A stretch of 64,000 nucleotides of DNA from Gigaspora rosea (lineage: Eukaryota > Glomeromycota > Glomeromycetes > Diversisporales > Gigasporaceae). The notes beneath the pieces were generated by a model. That model was not told the origin of the DNA and ran no database searches. It saw only the letters and a program-made list of their open reading frames with translations. Shown one piece after another: positions 45,739-57,837 of the stretch. Position 1 is the first letter of the stretch. Each line of letters opens with the position of its first letter. A program made the translations under genes and the position numbers. The stretch is taken from NCBI GenBank assembly GCA_003550325.1, contig QKWP01000234.1, positions 271,034-335,033 of the forward strand, read 5' to 3'.

Positions 45739-47170
45739 GTGCTGAACAAATTTTCTTAGAGCATAAAGTTAGAATCAATTAGTAAAATTTGGAGAATCAT
45801 AGAATTTTTTGGTATTTTTATTAATAGAATTATATAAAATATTATAATTCTCCAAATTTTACTAATTGATTCTAATATTGATATGCCAGTATAATGTATT
45901 TTTATGTGCTGTACAAGTTTTCTTATGGCACAATGTTAAGAATCAATTAGTAAAATTGGAGAATTATAATATTTTATATAATTTTATTAATAAAAATACC
46001 AAAAAATTCTATGATTCTCCAAATTTTGCTAATTGATTCTAACATTGTGCCCTAAGAAAACTTGTTCAGCATATAAAAATGCATTATTCTGGCATATTTA
46101 CTTTTATATTTTTGAAAATTTAAGAGAAGATGCTTAATTTTGGATTTTTGATCAAAAAATCCAAAATTAAGCATCTTCTTTTAAATTTTCAAGAAATATA
46201 AAATTAAATATGCTGGAATAATGTATTTTTATGTGCTGAACAAGTTTTCTTAGGGCACAGTTAGAATCAATTAGTAAAATTTGGAGAATCATAGAATTTT
46301 TTGGTATTTTTATTAATAAAATTATATAAAATATTATAATTCTCCAAATTTTACTAATTGATTCTAAAATTGTGCCCTAAGAAAACTTGTTCAGCACATA
46401 AAAATACATTATTTCGGCATATTTATTAATTTTAAAATTTTTGAAAATTTAAGAGAAGATGCTTAATTTTGGATTTTTGATCAAAAAATCCAAAATTAAG
46501 CATCTTCTTTTAAATTTTCAAGAAATATAAAATTAAATATGCTGGAATAATGTATTTTTATGTGCTGAACAAGTTTTCTTAGGGCACAATATTAGAATCA
46601 ATTAGAAAATTTGGAGAATCATAGAATTTTTTGGTATTTTTATTAATAAAATTATATAAAATATTATAATTCTCCAAATTTTACTAATTGATTCTTAACA
46701 TTGTGCCATAAGAAAACTTGTGCAGCACATAAAAATACATTATTCCAGCATATTTACTTTTATATTTCTTGAAAATTAAGAGAAAATGCTTAATTCTGTA
46801 ATTTTTAATTAAAAAATCCAAAATTAAGCATCTTTTCTTAAATTTTCAAGAAATATAAAATTAAATATGCCGAAATAATGTATTTTATGTGCTGAACAAG
46901 CTTTCTTAGAACAAAATGTTAGAATCAATTAGTAAAAATTTGGAGAATTATAATATTTTATATAATTTTATTAATAAAAATACTAAAAAATTCTATGATT
47001 CTCCAAATTTTACTAATTGATTCTAATATTGTGCTCTAAGAAAACTTGTTTAGCACATAAAAATATATTATTTCGGCATATTTACTTTTATATTTTTTGA
47101 AAATTTAAAAAAAAATGCTTAATTTTGGATTTTTTGATCAAAAAAATTCAAAATTAAGCATCTTAAATTT
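45739..47170. repeat. Tandem array of ~327-bp palindromic units
   Basis: GTGCTGAACAAGTTTTCTTA recurs at 45906, 46233, 46562 and 46889 (spacing 327, 329, 327), with a half unit at 45739. Each unit holds two palindromes: one around AGAATCAATTAGTAAAATTT and its complement, the other around GATGCTTAATTTTGGATTTT and its complement. The copies are close to each other in sequence. No coding sequence. It could be a satellite or head-to-tail foldback elements. Confidence 0.85.
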
Positions 47171-47775
47171 TAAAAATCATAGTAGTACAAAAAATGAGAT
47201 AGCTTTATTTTTGGATATGATTCTTGCAAAATGCAGATAATTTGCTAAAAATAAAATATTACATGCATAAAATTGCTGTAATTTGCCAAAATGCTTTATA
47301 ACCTTTTTTAAAACTAATCTCAATTTGCTAAAACTTAAATTTGGACCTCAGACCAAATTTTCTGCAATTTGTTAAAAAAAAAATATGACATATATCAAAA
47401 ATGTTCAGGTCCTCTTGTACAATAACTTTAATAAAGATATTTTGACAACTATCCAGATAAACTTTGATGAACTTTTTTTAATTTAATTCTAAAGATATCT
47501 AGAATTAAAAGTTTATCAAATTTGCTTGAATGGTTAGCAAGATATTTTTGCTTTGTTGAGATATTTTCGTTTAAAGTTTTGTAAAAATAATAAGAACAAA
47601 ACAAAGATATCTTAACATCTATCCAAGCAAATTTAATAATTTTTTTTTATTTAAATTCTAAAGATCTCTAAAATTAAAATAAAAAAGTCTATTAAATTTA
47701 CTTGAATTGATATTAAGATTTTTGTATTTAAAGTTCTATAAAAATTTAAAATACTTATATATAATTATGATAAAG
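47171..47775. other. AT-rich repeat DNA
   Basis: It contains motifs ACAATAACTTTAATAAAGAT and TTGCTTGAATGGTTAGCAAG that recur at 56870-57230 on the other side of the composite element, which suggests that the composite inserted into an existing repeat. Confidence 0.45.
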
Positions 47776-48740
47776 GGGCTTGGGTCAGCTAAAGAATCAG
47801 GTATAATTCCGGCCAAAATTTATAATTCTGGCCAAAGTTACAAAATTATTTTTGACCAAAATTATAGATTTATTAACAATATTTAATAATTAATAACTTT
47901 TAATTTACTGGATCAAATTTAATGATTTAATTACCAAAATGATCCTCTTAATGGGAGGATTCTAGCAAACCAAAATCATTAAAATCCAATTACTGGATCT
48001 TAAAAACAGAATAGATATATATTACTATAAAAGTTTTATAGTTTATTAAAAAATTATAAACTATTTATAATAACACAAATTTATTCAGATCTCTGGATCC
48101 TGTGATTGGATTTTTATGCTTTTGGGGCTCGTTAGAATACTGCTAGAATCCTCTCATTGAGCTGATCGTTTTGGTAGTTAAATCATCACAATTGGCCCAG
48201 TATATCAAAAGTTATTAACAATTAAAAATTAATTTTCAATTGTTAATAACTTTTGATTTACTAGACAAATTTCAATGATTTAACTACCAAAATGTACCTA
48301 AATAAAAAGTGTTTATCAAGCTCAAAATTATTAAAATCTAATTACTGGATCCTAAGATTAGAATAGATTTGTGTTACTATAGAAGTTTTATAATTTATTA
48401 AAGAATTATAAACTATTTATAGTAACACAAATTTATTCTGATCTCTAAATCATGTGATTGGATTTTTATAATTTGGGCTTGCTAGAATCCTCTCAATAAG
48501 CTGATTATTTTGGTACAGTTACTACCACGAAAAGCTATCAATTTTTAACTATGAAATTTTTAAACTTTTATAATTTTTTTAAAATAAAATAAACTAAAAA
48601 AAGTTATAAATTTAATAGCTTTTTGATTAAACTATTAAAAAATCTACAAATAAAATTTTTAGTATCTCTTATTTTAAGAAGTTTATATCAATTTAAAGTT
48701 ATATATAGTTTAAAAATTTGGCACTTATATAAGAGAGAAT

Positions 48741-50282
48741 GGGGTATTTTGACGAAGTTAAAAAGTTTCATTCATATCTTGTGATACATCGATCCAAATC
48801 AAACAATATTAGTATTTTCTGATTTGTCTCATCAAGCTGAGTCTATTGATACCAAAATTATTCAATGGATCACAAATTATTTTAACATAAATTATTTTTT
48901 AAAAAAATAAGAAAATTTTGGTCTTGGGGCAGTGTTTAAAATTGGCATGCACACGATGCACATGTGCACATATATATTTTTATTTGCATAAAATTTTAAC
49001 AAGTTAAGTGCACAAATGTGCATCTAAAATTTTATAAAAATAATGTACAAAAAGTTATGTGCAACAAAAAATTTTAAATTTTTATGCACAAAAATTATGT
49101 GCATGAGAGAACTTTAAATTTCAATGCACAAAATATATTAATAATATATATTAATGATATTAGTTATAATGATAATAATTTGTAATTTGCAAATCTACTA
49201 CTTTTCTAATTTAAGCAATTACTATCGTTATTACTATAAATAATACAGTAATATATGAATAATCGATAGTAAATGTTTGTAGTAGACAGAAATGAATTAG
49301 GGTAGCTGTGCGATGCAGTCACACACCAGGAATGTACTAAGTATAATTTTACAAAACATTTTTATTTTAATTATTGGAGTTGATACTGAATTGAGGCCAT
49401 TATAATAAGTATAATCATATGAAATTCTAGTTTGGTAGGAATAATAATTTTTTTTATTAATTTATTTTAAGAAAGTCTCAAAATGTAGTAATAATCTATG
49501 ACAAACCATTACGATAATGTAATTATAGAATATTTGCATGCAACAATCAAGTAAACAAACTGGCCATATATTTCTAATCATATAGAGAATCAAAAATGTT
49601 ACAGATTTCTAGAATATCGTAGTAACTACTATTATAAATTTTGAATGATCTAAAATGTTGTAATGCACAGGTAACTAATTAAAACATTTAAATGGACAAA
49701 CTATAAATTTGATGGCACAATTTGCATATTAATATAATTAAAGAGTGAATTCACATTTCACGGCAGCAAATATTATGAGGACATGTGTGATAAAAATATA
49801 TGTGCATGAAAAAATTTTTTTTACATGCACATATGTGCAACAGGTTGGTTGTTTGTGCACTCAAAACCTTTCCAATTCTTGCACGCTGTGCATATAGTTT
49901 TAGACCTGAATTTTAAACACTGCTTGGGGGTATTGTGACGAATTGGGAATATCTTGTGATCCTATAATAAGAACCGGTTGAAATTTCTACCATTCAATTC
50001 CTTTCAACGAGAGGAATTGAATGGTACAAATTTCATTCATTTTTGATCACGGTATTCAGAAATTCCTAGTTTGTTAAAATACCTTTAGTTATAGCGTTCT
50101 ATATAAAAAGGTATTATAACGAATTGGTCTATTTTTCTCAGTATTTAGTAACCATGTAATTAGAACTAGCCAAAATTTATACTATTCGATTCCTCTCATT
50201 TAGGGGAATCGAATGGTATAAACTTCTCCCAGATCTGATCATAGGATCGCAAGATATTCCCAATTTGTTACAATACCCCCCT
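48741..50282. mobile_element. Foldback element with GGGGTATTxTGACGAA ends
   Basis: GGGGTATTTTGACGAAGTTA at the left is mirrored by ATTTGTTACAATACCCC at the right, and a third copy (GGGTATTGTGACGAATTGGG) lies at 49926. A small palindrome, CCATTCAATTCCTTTCAACG, is at 49990-50030. A hAT-type element is nested at 48930-49922. Confidence 0.5.
48930..49922. mobile_element. Nested hAT-type element with CAGTGTTTAAAATT ends
   Basis: CAGTGTTTAAAATTGGCATG at the left is mirrored by CAGTGTTTAAAATTCAGG at the right. Flanking CTTGGGG is shared on both sides (7 bp). Near each end are runs of GTGCACATGTGCA. The middle contains ordinary AT-rich DNA with no gene. Confidence 0.6.
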
Positions 50283-50684
50283 TTATCAGAATACCTCTTT
50301 CTTCCTTATAAAAAAACATAACAAAATTTAACTTTATTCAAAATTTTAAAATTTATGAATAAAATTTAAATTTATATTAAATTTTTCTGTATTTTTATTA
50401 GTTATTCATGTTACACTGCACTAAAAAATTGGCACCTATATATAAAAACTTGTTGGCTTTAGTTGGTACCAACTGTAGTTAAATCATCAAAATTGGCCCA
50501 TTAGATCAAAAGTTATTATCATAACAATTAAAAATTAATTTTAAATTGTTAATAACTTTTGATCTACTGGGTCAATTTTGATAGTTCAACTACTAAAATA
50601 ATTAGCTTAATGAGAGGATTCTAGCAAGTCTAAAATCATAAAAATCCAATCACTAGATCCAAAGATCAGAATAAATTTGTATTA

Positions 50685-50850
50685 GGGGCATGCCATTTAT
50701 TATGTAATGTTTTTTACTTAGTAGCCATCTTTACCCATATATGGTGTGATCATTTTATCTAATTCTAATTGATTAATATAATATATAAACGTGATTACTA
50801 CCTCTGACCATATAACTATAGTAAAAATTACGTAATAAATGGCATGCCCT
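50685..50850. mobile_element. 166-bp PIF/Harbinger-type MITE
   Basis: The ends are GGGGCATGCCATTTATTATG and its complement, with TSD TTA at 50682-50684 and 50851-50853. Sister module sequence (GTATTACTATAAAT) shows the empty site. Confidence 0.85.
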
Positions 50851-51249
50851 TTACTATAAATAGTTTATAATTCTTTAATAAATTATTAGTAATACAAATC
50901 TATTCCAATCTTAGGATCCAGTAATTAGATTTTAATTATTTTGTGCTCGCTAGAATCCTCTCACTAAGCTAATCATTTTGATAGTTAAATCATTAAAATT
51001 GCCCAGTAGATCAAAAGTTATTAACAATTAAAAATTAATTTTTAATTGTTAATAATTTTTGATCTACTGGGCCAATTTCGATGATTTAACTACCAAAATG
51101 ATCAGCTCAATAAGAAGATTCTAACAAGCCCAAAATTGTAAAAATGCAATCACAGGATCCAGAAACGTAATAAATTTGTATTACTATAAATGGTTTATAA
51201 TTTTTTAATAAATTATAAAACTTCTATAGTAACACAAATCTATTCCGAT

Positions 51250-52719
51250 AAGAATGTAGTGACATAGAGAAGCTGTCTGGTTGTCACCCCCCAAGCGACA
51301 GATCTAGAGTTCAAATCCCACTAAAGACGAATTGGAAAATAGACCTGTATTACAGCAACATTTGTTCATCTATCAGTCGGGTATATTATCTGTAACCTTG
51401 GTACCACCATCTTGAATAGGAGCATCGGCGCAGTTGTGTAAGTTATACAGACAAATTCAAGGGACCAGAACAATTGAAACCTATTTGGCAAGCCCCGAGC
51501 AAGGAGGTAAGGAAGATCCTTCTATAGTGCTACAGAAGCTCTCTCAACCGGAGACCGGAGAACTGAACGGAATATACCCTATGTTAAGAGGGAATACCAA
51601 CCTGGCCGCTGGAGTCGTACTGAAGGAAAAGGACCTATGTTTCAGAAGTAGGTACCAAGGAAAGGGAGTCTATCAGCACATAAAGCCGGGCAGACCAATC
51701 CTTCCAGGCCAACTGGCTTGGTAGTTTGGGAGAGATCAGTATAAAGTTAAAGGTGTCAGATGTGAGTACTGGGGATCAGAATAAATCTTGCAAGAGCAGA
51801 TGAAACTGACTGACCAACAAGAAGTGGAAGCATGGAGGCATGTACATGTCAAAGCCCAATGAAGCTTTGGATGTACCCATATGAGAGTCTTAGGATGTTA
51901 AGAGAATCTGGAACCATCAGTAAGGGGCGTGCCATTTTTTACTTAATATTTTTACTTAGTAGCCACCTCTACCCATATATGATGTGATCATTTTATCTAA
52001 TTCTAATTGATTAATATAATATTTAGATGTAATGTGATCACTACTTTTGACCATGTATCTATAGTAAAAATTACATAATAAAAGGCATGCCCCTAACAGG
52101 TATAGCTGGTATAAGTGCATGTAGTAGTAGATTGGGTTGGTCAAGCCTCATGATGCCATCCAACTATATCAGAGACTGGAAGCTTTGACGAAACATGCCT
52201 AGATACTCGTCACCATAGCGGGGAGTATAGTTGTTTGCATATTTTCGAATTCAAAACGTTAAATCCTGGGTCCCCAAGTCGCAGGAAAATTGGCTAGTTG
52301 CGGCAGCATGCAGGCTTGAGATACTTATCCAATATGGTAGAGGCAGCTGCATGGCTTGAGATATAAACTCCCAAGAAGTACGCTAGTAAGGAACTAGGTA
52401 TACCAATTTGGAAGCCGAAAGCACCTACTTGGAACTATATACACCAAATTGGAAGTGATATATTAGGAAATGTGGGTAAAGTGGTGGACATGTAAATACT
52501 AACGGTTGGTTGGGAAAAAGGGATGTCCAAAAACCAGGCTGGCTATATAAATGGGAATATAATAGGCTCTGGTAGGTTTAGGTTATAGATAAAATAGTCC
52601 AAGTCTTGGTACTTAGTAAATAGTATAATAATTGTAAACAATATATTGTAACGATTAATATATACTCAATAAAGTCCAGAGGCATGACCTCACCTTAATA
52701 TTAAAAAAAAAAAAACAAA
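51250..52719 (+). mobile_element. 1.47-kb tRNA-headed poly-A retroelement
   Basis: The flanks ACAAATCTATTCCGAT (51234-51249) and ACAAATCTATTCTGAT (52720-52735) form a 16-bp TSD with one change. A B-box-like GAGTTCAAATCCC lies at 51307-51319; the A-box is degenerate. A frame at 51434-51724 reads QIQGTRTIETYLASPEQGGK and KPGRPILPGQLAW, which looks protein-like but is not recognised. An AATAAA lies ~50 bp before the poly-A tail. A MITE is nested at 51924-52093. Copies: 42677-45318 and 2077-2738. It is long for a SINE and lacks any reverse transcriptase, so it probably depends on another element. Confidence 0.75.
51924..52093. mobile_element. 170-bp MITE nested in the retroelement
   Basis: The ends are GGGGCGTGCCATTTTTTACT and its complement; the TSD is TAA at 51921-51923 and 52094-52096. 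It is a clear sibling of 50685-50850, with the same core AGTAGCCAxCTxTACCCATA. Confidence 0.85.
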
Positions 52720-53472
52720 ACAAATCTATTCTGATCTTAGGATCCAGTAATTAGATTTTAATAATTTTGGGCTTGCTAGAATTAGTGTTCTGACCCAGGT
52801 CAAATAATAGTGACTTGACGGGTCAGACATTTAGCCTGGGTCATGACCCGGATCAACGGGTCATATGAATAATTATAGTTTCTTAAGCACTTTTCAAATT
52901 AGAAAGACAATCGAATTCTATGAATACAATGTAACCCTGCATATTACAATTGTTTTTACAATAACATGTGAATTTATAGAATTCATAGAATCTGATTGTC
53001 TCTCTAATTTGATAAAGTCAGTGTATGATTATTGAATATAACAGAACGATTTTAAATACAAGGTATTTGAATTTAAATCGCAAAAAAAAATTTTTTTTTT
53101 TGTGAATATATCCATAATGTTACTTTTATAAAAACTTTGTTTCAGTATATAGTTAAAGTCAAGCGAATTGGGACTAAATTGAATAAGCGTAAAGCATTGA
53201 CGCATTATTTGAAATCAGCTCAGGCTAATAATTTTATAGGAATTTTTGAAACCATTGTCATCATTTCTGTGGAATTTTTAAAAAAGATCAATGGTAACGG
53301 CAAATACATCATATTTGGGTTAGGAAACTTTTTCTATACTGTACACATATATACTGTATAAAGTTTCATGACCAAGTTTTACTGATAAATACTCTCTAAA
53401 TCGCCTGTAATGTTTCAGTATCCGCAATACCACAATATTACTACCACCAATCTACTTTCAAACGAAATTACC

Positions 53473-53663
53473 AGGACCCCGAGCAATCTATGAACAGCTA
53501 ACTATTTTAAAAAATCTTAATATATTACTAAAAATAAAAAAGGTCTACAGAAAAATGGTCAAAAATAAGCATTAATATTACTAAATATAGAAAAGATCTA
53601 CAAAAAATAGTCAAAAATAAGCAAAAGCAAATAGTGACCTATCTATGTATAGCTTGGGGTTCT
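53473..53663. mobile_element. 191-bp hAT-type MITE, sibling of 10252-10431
   Basis: The ends are AGGACCCCGAGCAATC and its diverged complement; the TSD AAATTACC at 53465-53472 and 53664-53671 is exact. The same AGATCTxCA/AAAATAAGCA units are inside. It is nested in the larger hAT element. Confidence 0.85.
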
Positions 53664-53849
53664 AAATTACCATTGTAAAATATTGGTAATTCATTACTTT
53701 ATTATTCTTTGGTCATTATTATAATCTATTATATTTTTTATGAAAAATTAACAATCTTATTTTATTCTAGAATAAAATATTGTAGTTCTCCAGATTCAAA
53801 GAAATATTTAATTCATCAAGGTTGTAGATTTTAAATTAGCCAAGCGGAG

Positions 53850-55976
53850 AAATAAGTGATGAATTTTTAAATGATACGGTATTAGAGCCTGAAGATGATA
53901 TAGTGTTTGAGCCTGAGGATGATATAGTGTTCGAGCCTGATAATGATATGGTGCTAGAGCCTGAAGATGATACGTTGTTAGAGCATGAAGCTGAGAATCT
54001 AGATGGGTCAGAATCTGATGGTACGAATAGATATGAAAATTCATTTCGGTCTTCCACATCACAAACCAGTGGCCAATTTTTAGTTAAACGAAAAAAGGTT
54101 GAAAGACCAGGTAGTAGTCTTGTAAAAGAGTTTTATGAAATGAAATTAATTAATAATTTTGAGTACTGGGTCTGTCGTCATAAAACTTGTACTTCAAAAA
54201 TAAAATAATTAAAGGATGGTTCTACTTCGAATTTTTGGTGTCATTTAAGAAATAACACCATATTTCACGAGCCATGGTAAAAGGTGGTCAGGTAAAGTTT
54301 GTAGTAAAGGATAATGTTAGTAAATTTTCTATAATGCCAGAATCTTCACAACCAATAATAATACAAATATTCAACAAAATAAAAAAATACGTGCTCAAAC
54401 AAAAAAACCTTAATAATAACATAGTTGCTTTCATCATTGAAGAACTTCAGCCATTTTCGATTATTCAATCATGAACATTTAAAAGAATAATTGAAGGACT
54501 AGATGTTCAAGCTAATATACTCGGTAATAATCGTTTAAAGGAGATTCTTATTAATTCTGAGGATAAGGTTTTGCAAAACCTTTATGAATATGTACAAGAT
54601 AGTTCCGAAGTTAGTTATATTTCATTTACTACCGATATATAGACGTTGAATAATAGTGATCCATATATCAAATTTACTCTTCACTAGATTAACGATAGTT
54701 TTCAAATAAAAGAAATGATTGGTAACATTTCGTATCTCCTATATCCGCATACTTCTGAGTGTCTTTTAGCTAAAATTACTGAAATTTTAGATAGTTTTCA
54801 GCTTAAACGTATAACTACTAGTAGTATGATCGATAATGGGTCAAACATTAAATTTTGTCTTGAAAAATTAGAACAAAAATATGACATTTTTAAAGTTCAT
54901 TGTTTTGGCCATACTTTGCAGCTCACAATTAATGATATGTTAAAAGGTTGTCCTGAAATTACTAACCTAATAAAAAAATATAAAGACATAGTATCCCATT
55001 TTAGTGGAAGTCCAAAGCAAAAACAATTTTTTTTGGAAGCTCAAATGGAAATGGAAGACTGGAATCACTTTCTTTTTGTAGTTCGCGACATTTTTACGAG
55101 ATGGAATTCGATATTTTATCTTTTAAAACGATTAACGATTCTTAAGCCAGCAATGTATAAATATAAATCATTTTTAGTTGAAATAAATAATAATATTTCA
55201 TTAAGAAGTTATGAAGAAGAAGAATTATCGTCGGGTCAATGAGAAAAATAACCGAGATAATAAAGATATTGTATCCTTATGAAGTTATTTCAAAAAATTA
55301 TCAGGTTCACAGTATTCAACACTTTTTCAAGCATGGTCTGCGATTAATTTCATTAAAATAAAACTTGATTGCGCAATAACAAATGATAGTGATATTCGAA
55401 AATTTAAAAATCTTCTCAGTACGTCTATTCAGGAACGATTTTCAGAACCAACAAAACCAATTCGACTTGCAGCATTTTTTGATCCGTGGACTAAAGACAT
55501 GCAAATATTTACAAAAGATGAAAGACATAATACTATTTCAGAAGCATGTATAGAGTATCTTGAATTAGCTACTAATTATTTTGAACCAAATGATTTATCA
55601 GATGCAGCACCTAGTGACATAAATAGTGAAGATATTTTTTCTAGTCCCGTGGCTCAAGAACATTCAAGCCAAAATGACAACATTGCTAACTGTGAATTTT
55701 AACACCTATTTATTATTACCAAGGGTTCCGGGTGAAACAGACATACTTCAGTGGTGGGCTTCAAGAAAAGCCGACTATCCTATACTTGCAAAACTCACAC
55801 ACAAGTACCTTTTTATACCAGCTACATCGGTACTATCCGAACGCCTTTTTTCATCGGTGGGTCTTACTATCACTGAAAAAAGAATACATCTTAATTCTCA
55901 ATTCGTTGAATCAGTTTTGCTTCTTAAAGCAGCTCTCAAGCTTTGGCCCATATCACATGTTTTTTGGCTAGGGTAA
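53850..55976 (+). pseudogene. hAT transposase with BED zinc finger, decayed
   Basis: Order of parts: an acidic N-terminus with repeats of EPEDDIVFEP (53870-53985); a BED finger (WVCRHKTCTSK ... NFWCHLRN ... FHEPW, 54165-54275) with a stop between the Cys and His pairs; then after a frameshift the RNase-H-like core from 54274. The core carries FIIEELQPF, SYISFTTDI, MIDNGSNIKFCLEKL, CFGHTLQLTINDML and DIFTRWNSIFYLLKRL. After a second shift comes IRLAAFFDPWTKDM (55460-55500), and after a third the C-terminal dimerisation block ILQWWASRKADYPILAKLTH, ATSVLSERLFSSVGLTITEK and VESVLLLKAAL, to a stop near 55975. At least four stops (TAA 54206, TGA 54472 and two TAG before 54715) and three shifts make it non-functional. 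hAT transposases cut and paste their own element in the nucleus. Confidence 0.9.
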
Positions 55977-56862
55977 TAAAAAATTTCAAATGGTTAAAAT
56001 TAATGAATTTAGTAATTTATATATTATTATTGAATTAGGTGGATGGTTATGAATTTAAGTCTGTTATAAACAAGTACTAAGCGAATGTGAAGCACTCATA
56101 AGCTATATAAACAAAAATTGAACTATTAATACATTTGAAAATTCAGGAAAAAAGAAAAAAATATATATCATTAAAATTTAAATTAACAATGCGTTTGCAT
56201 TAAAAATTAAAAAATATAAGGAATCACCTGAAGATTTTAATAAGCCGTTAGAATTATGTATGTGATTCTTTATGAAACGTTATAGAGAATTAAATAATTA
56301 TATATTAAATTAGTAAAAAAATATTGTGAGAATAAAAATAGGTTGTATTTGTTGAATAAAAAAAATGCATAATGCATATTTAAAGTAAATCTTGGACATA
56401 AAAATTAAAGCGATCAAATAAATTTTTTTATGTAATATTATATAATCGAATTTATTAGATATTACTGTATCCTTTTTTTTTAAAAAAAGGGTTAAATCAT
56501 TAAAAAACATTTAAAAAATATTTTTTTTACTATTCCGAATCTTAACCTGTTTGACCCGGGTTAGGGCTATTTCTAACCTGTGACCCATCGGATCGAGTGA
56601 CCTGTACAGGTCACCTGACCTGGTCAGAACACTAGCTAGAATTCTCTCATTGAGAGGATCATTTTGGTAGTTAAATCATCAATATTGGCCCAGTAAATTA
56701 AAAATTATTTACTATTAAATATTATATCTAACTTTTTAATAATCATAAAATCTGATTGGCTGATTGGGGTATTAGGTGGGGTGGGTGGGTAGGTGTAGGT
56801 GGGGTAGGAGTGAGGTGGGCTCATAGTAAAAAAAATAAACTGATTTCTGGAAGCCCCTAACA

Positions 56863-57587
56863 AATACTTGTACAATAACTTTGAACAAAAGATATCTGAA
56901 CAACCATACAAGCAAATTTAATGAACTTTTTTTTTGTTTTAATTCTAGAATATTTAGAATCAAATTTGCTTAAATAGTTGAAAAATATTTTTGCTCAAAG
57001 TTCTATAAAATTTAAACCATATATATAAAATTATACTTGCAATAATTTTAAACAAAAATATCTTGACAACTATCTAAGCAATTTTAATAAACTACTTTTC
57101 TGTTGGTATTGTTATTGTAATTATATATGAGTGATTTTAAATTTATAAAATTTAAAAAATGAATATCTCAAGCAAATTTAATATTTTTTTATTAGATCTT
57201 TATATTTAAAAAAAATTTTATTGAATAGTTATTGAAATTCAAAACTCTGGCTTAGTCCAGCCTTCTGTTTAGATTGGTGGATAATCATATGATCACATGA
57301 TTGGATATGGCTTTAGACAATCTTCTAATCAGAAATATGTTTATCTAATTGAAATCAACATCACAAGTTATTTTGGTACTATTTATGAAATAAACAATAA
57401 ATGACATATTATAGATCTGGAGAGTACATATATTGAAAATTTTTTCTTGAATATTTTTAGATATATTTTTGTTTTTTTATATATAGTACTATGATAGAGT
57501 GTTTCTTTATACAGTACTATATAATTTTTATAGTCTTGCACAGACAATAATAGTACTGTTATCTTTTTACTTTACTTTTAACTTTTT
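56863..57587. other. AT-rich repeat DNA flanking the composite element
   Basis: It shares CAATAACTTTGAACAAAAGA and similar motifs with 47400-47770. No gene. Confidence 0.45.
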
Positions 57588-57762
57588 TTTATTTTTTTAT
57601 TTTTTTTATTTTTTTTTATTTTTTTTTATTTTTTTTATTTTTTTTTTATTTTTTTATTTTTTTTATTTTTTTTTATTTTTTTTTATTTTTTTTATTTTTT
57701 TTATTTTTTTTTATTTTTTATTATTTTTTTTATTTTTTTTTATTTTTTTTATTTTTTTTTCT
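57588..57762. repeat. (TTTTATTT)n low-complexity tract
   Basis: About 175 bp of almost pure T with single A every 7-9 bases. The Phe/Ile/Tyr-rich frame across it is an artefact. Confidence 0.95.
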
Positions 57763-57837
57763 TTTGACAGTCTTGTCAGTATTACTTTCTTAGTGATTTA
57801 TAATGACTGTAGTTATCATTTTTATTTCCACCAATTG

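Larger units (their letters stand above)
52783..56634 (+). mobile_element. 3.85-kb hAT transposon with decayed transposase
   Basis: The ends are TAGTGTTCTGACC and GGTCAGAACACTA; the TSD GCTAGAAT at 52775-52782 and 56635-56642 is exact. Subterminal regions carry GGGTCATGACCCGG-like motifs. It contains the transposase relic (53850-55976) and a smaller MITE at 53473-53663 upstream of it. The uninterrupted host module (CTTGCTAGAATCCTC) is found elsewhere in the composite. Confidence 0.9.
47776..56862. mobile_element. Composite PIF/Harbinger-like foldback element with nested insertions
   Basis: The outer ends are AGGGGCTTGGGTCAG at the left and CTGATTTCTGGAAGCCCCT at the right; the right end matches the termini of the element at 2944-4028, and the left end only its first seven bases. 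Flanking TAA on both sides is compatible with a TWA TSD. Between the insertions the body is built of modules with GATTTAACTACCAAAATGAT and GATCCTGTGATTGGATTTTT, in direct and inverted order. The left end is degenerate, so the outer limits are less sure than the nested elements. Confidence 0.45.

Noticed and set aside
53808-54062. Minus-strand frames over the acidic repeat of the hAT transposase
   Set aside because: They are antisense shadows of the EPEDD repeat.
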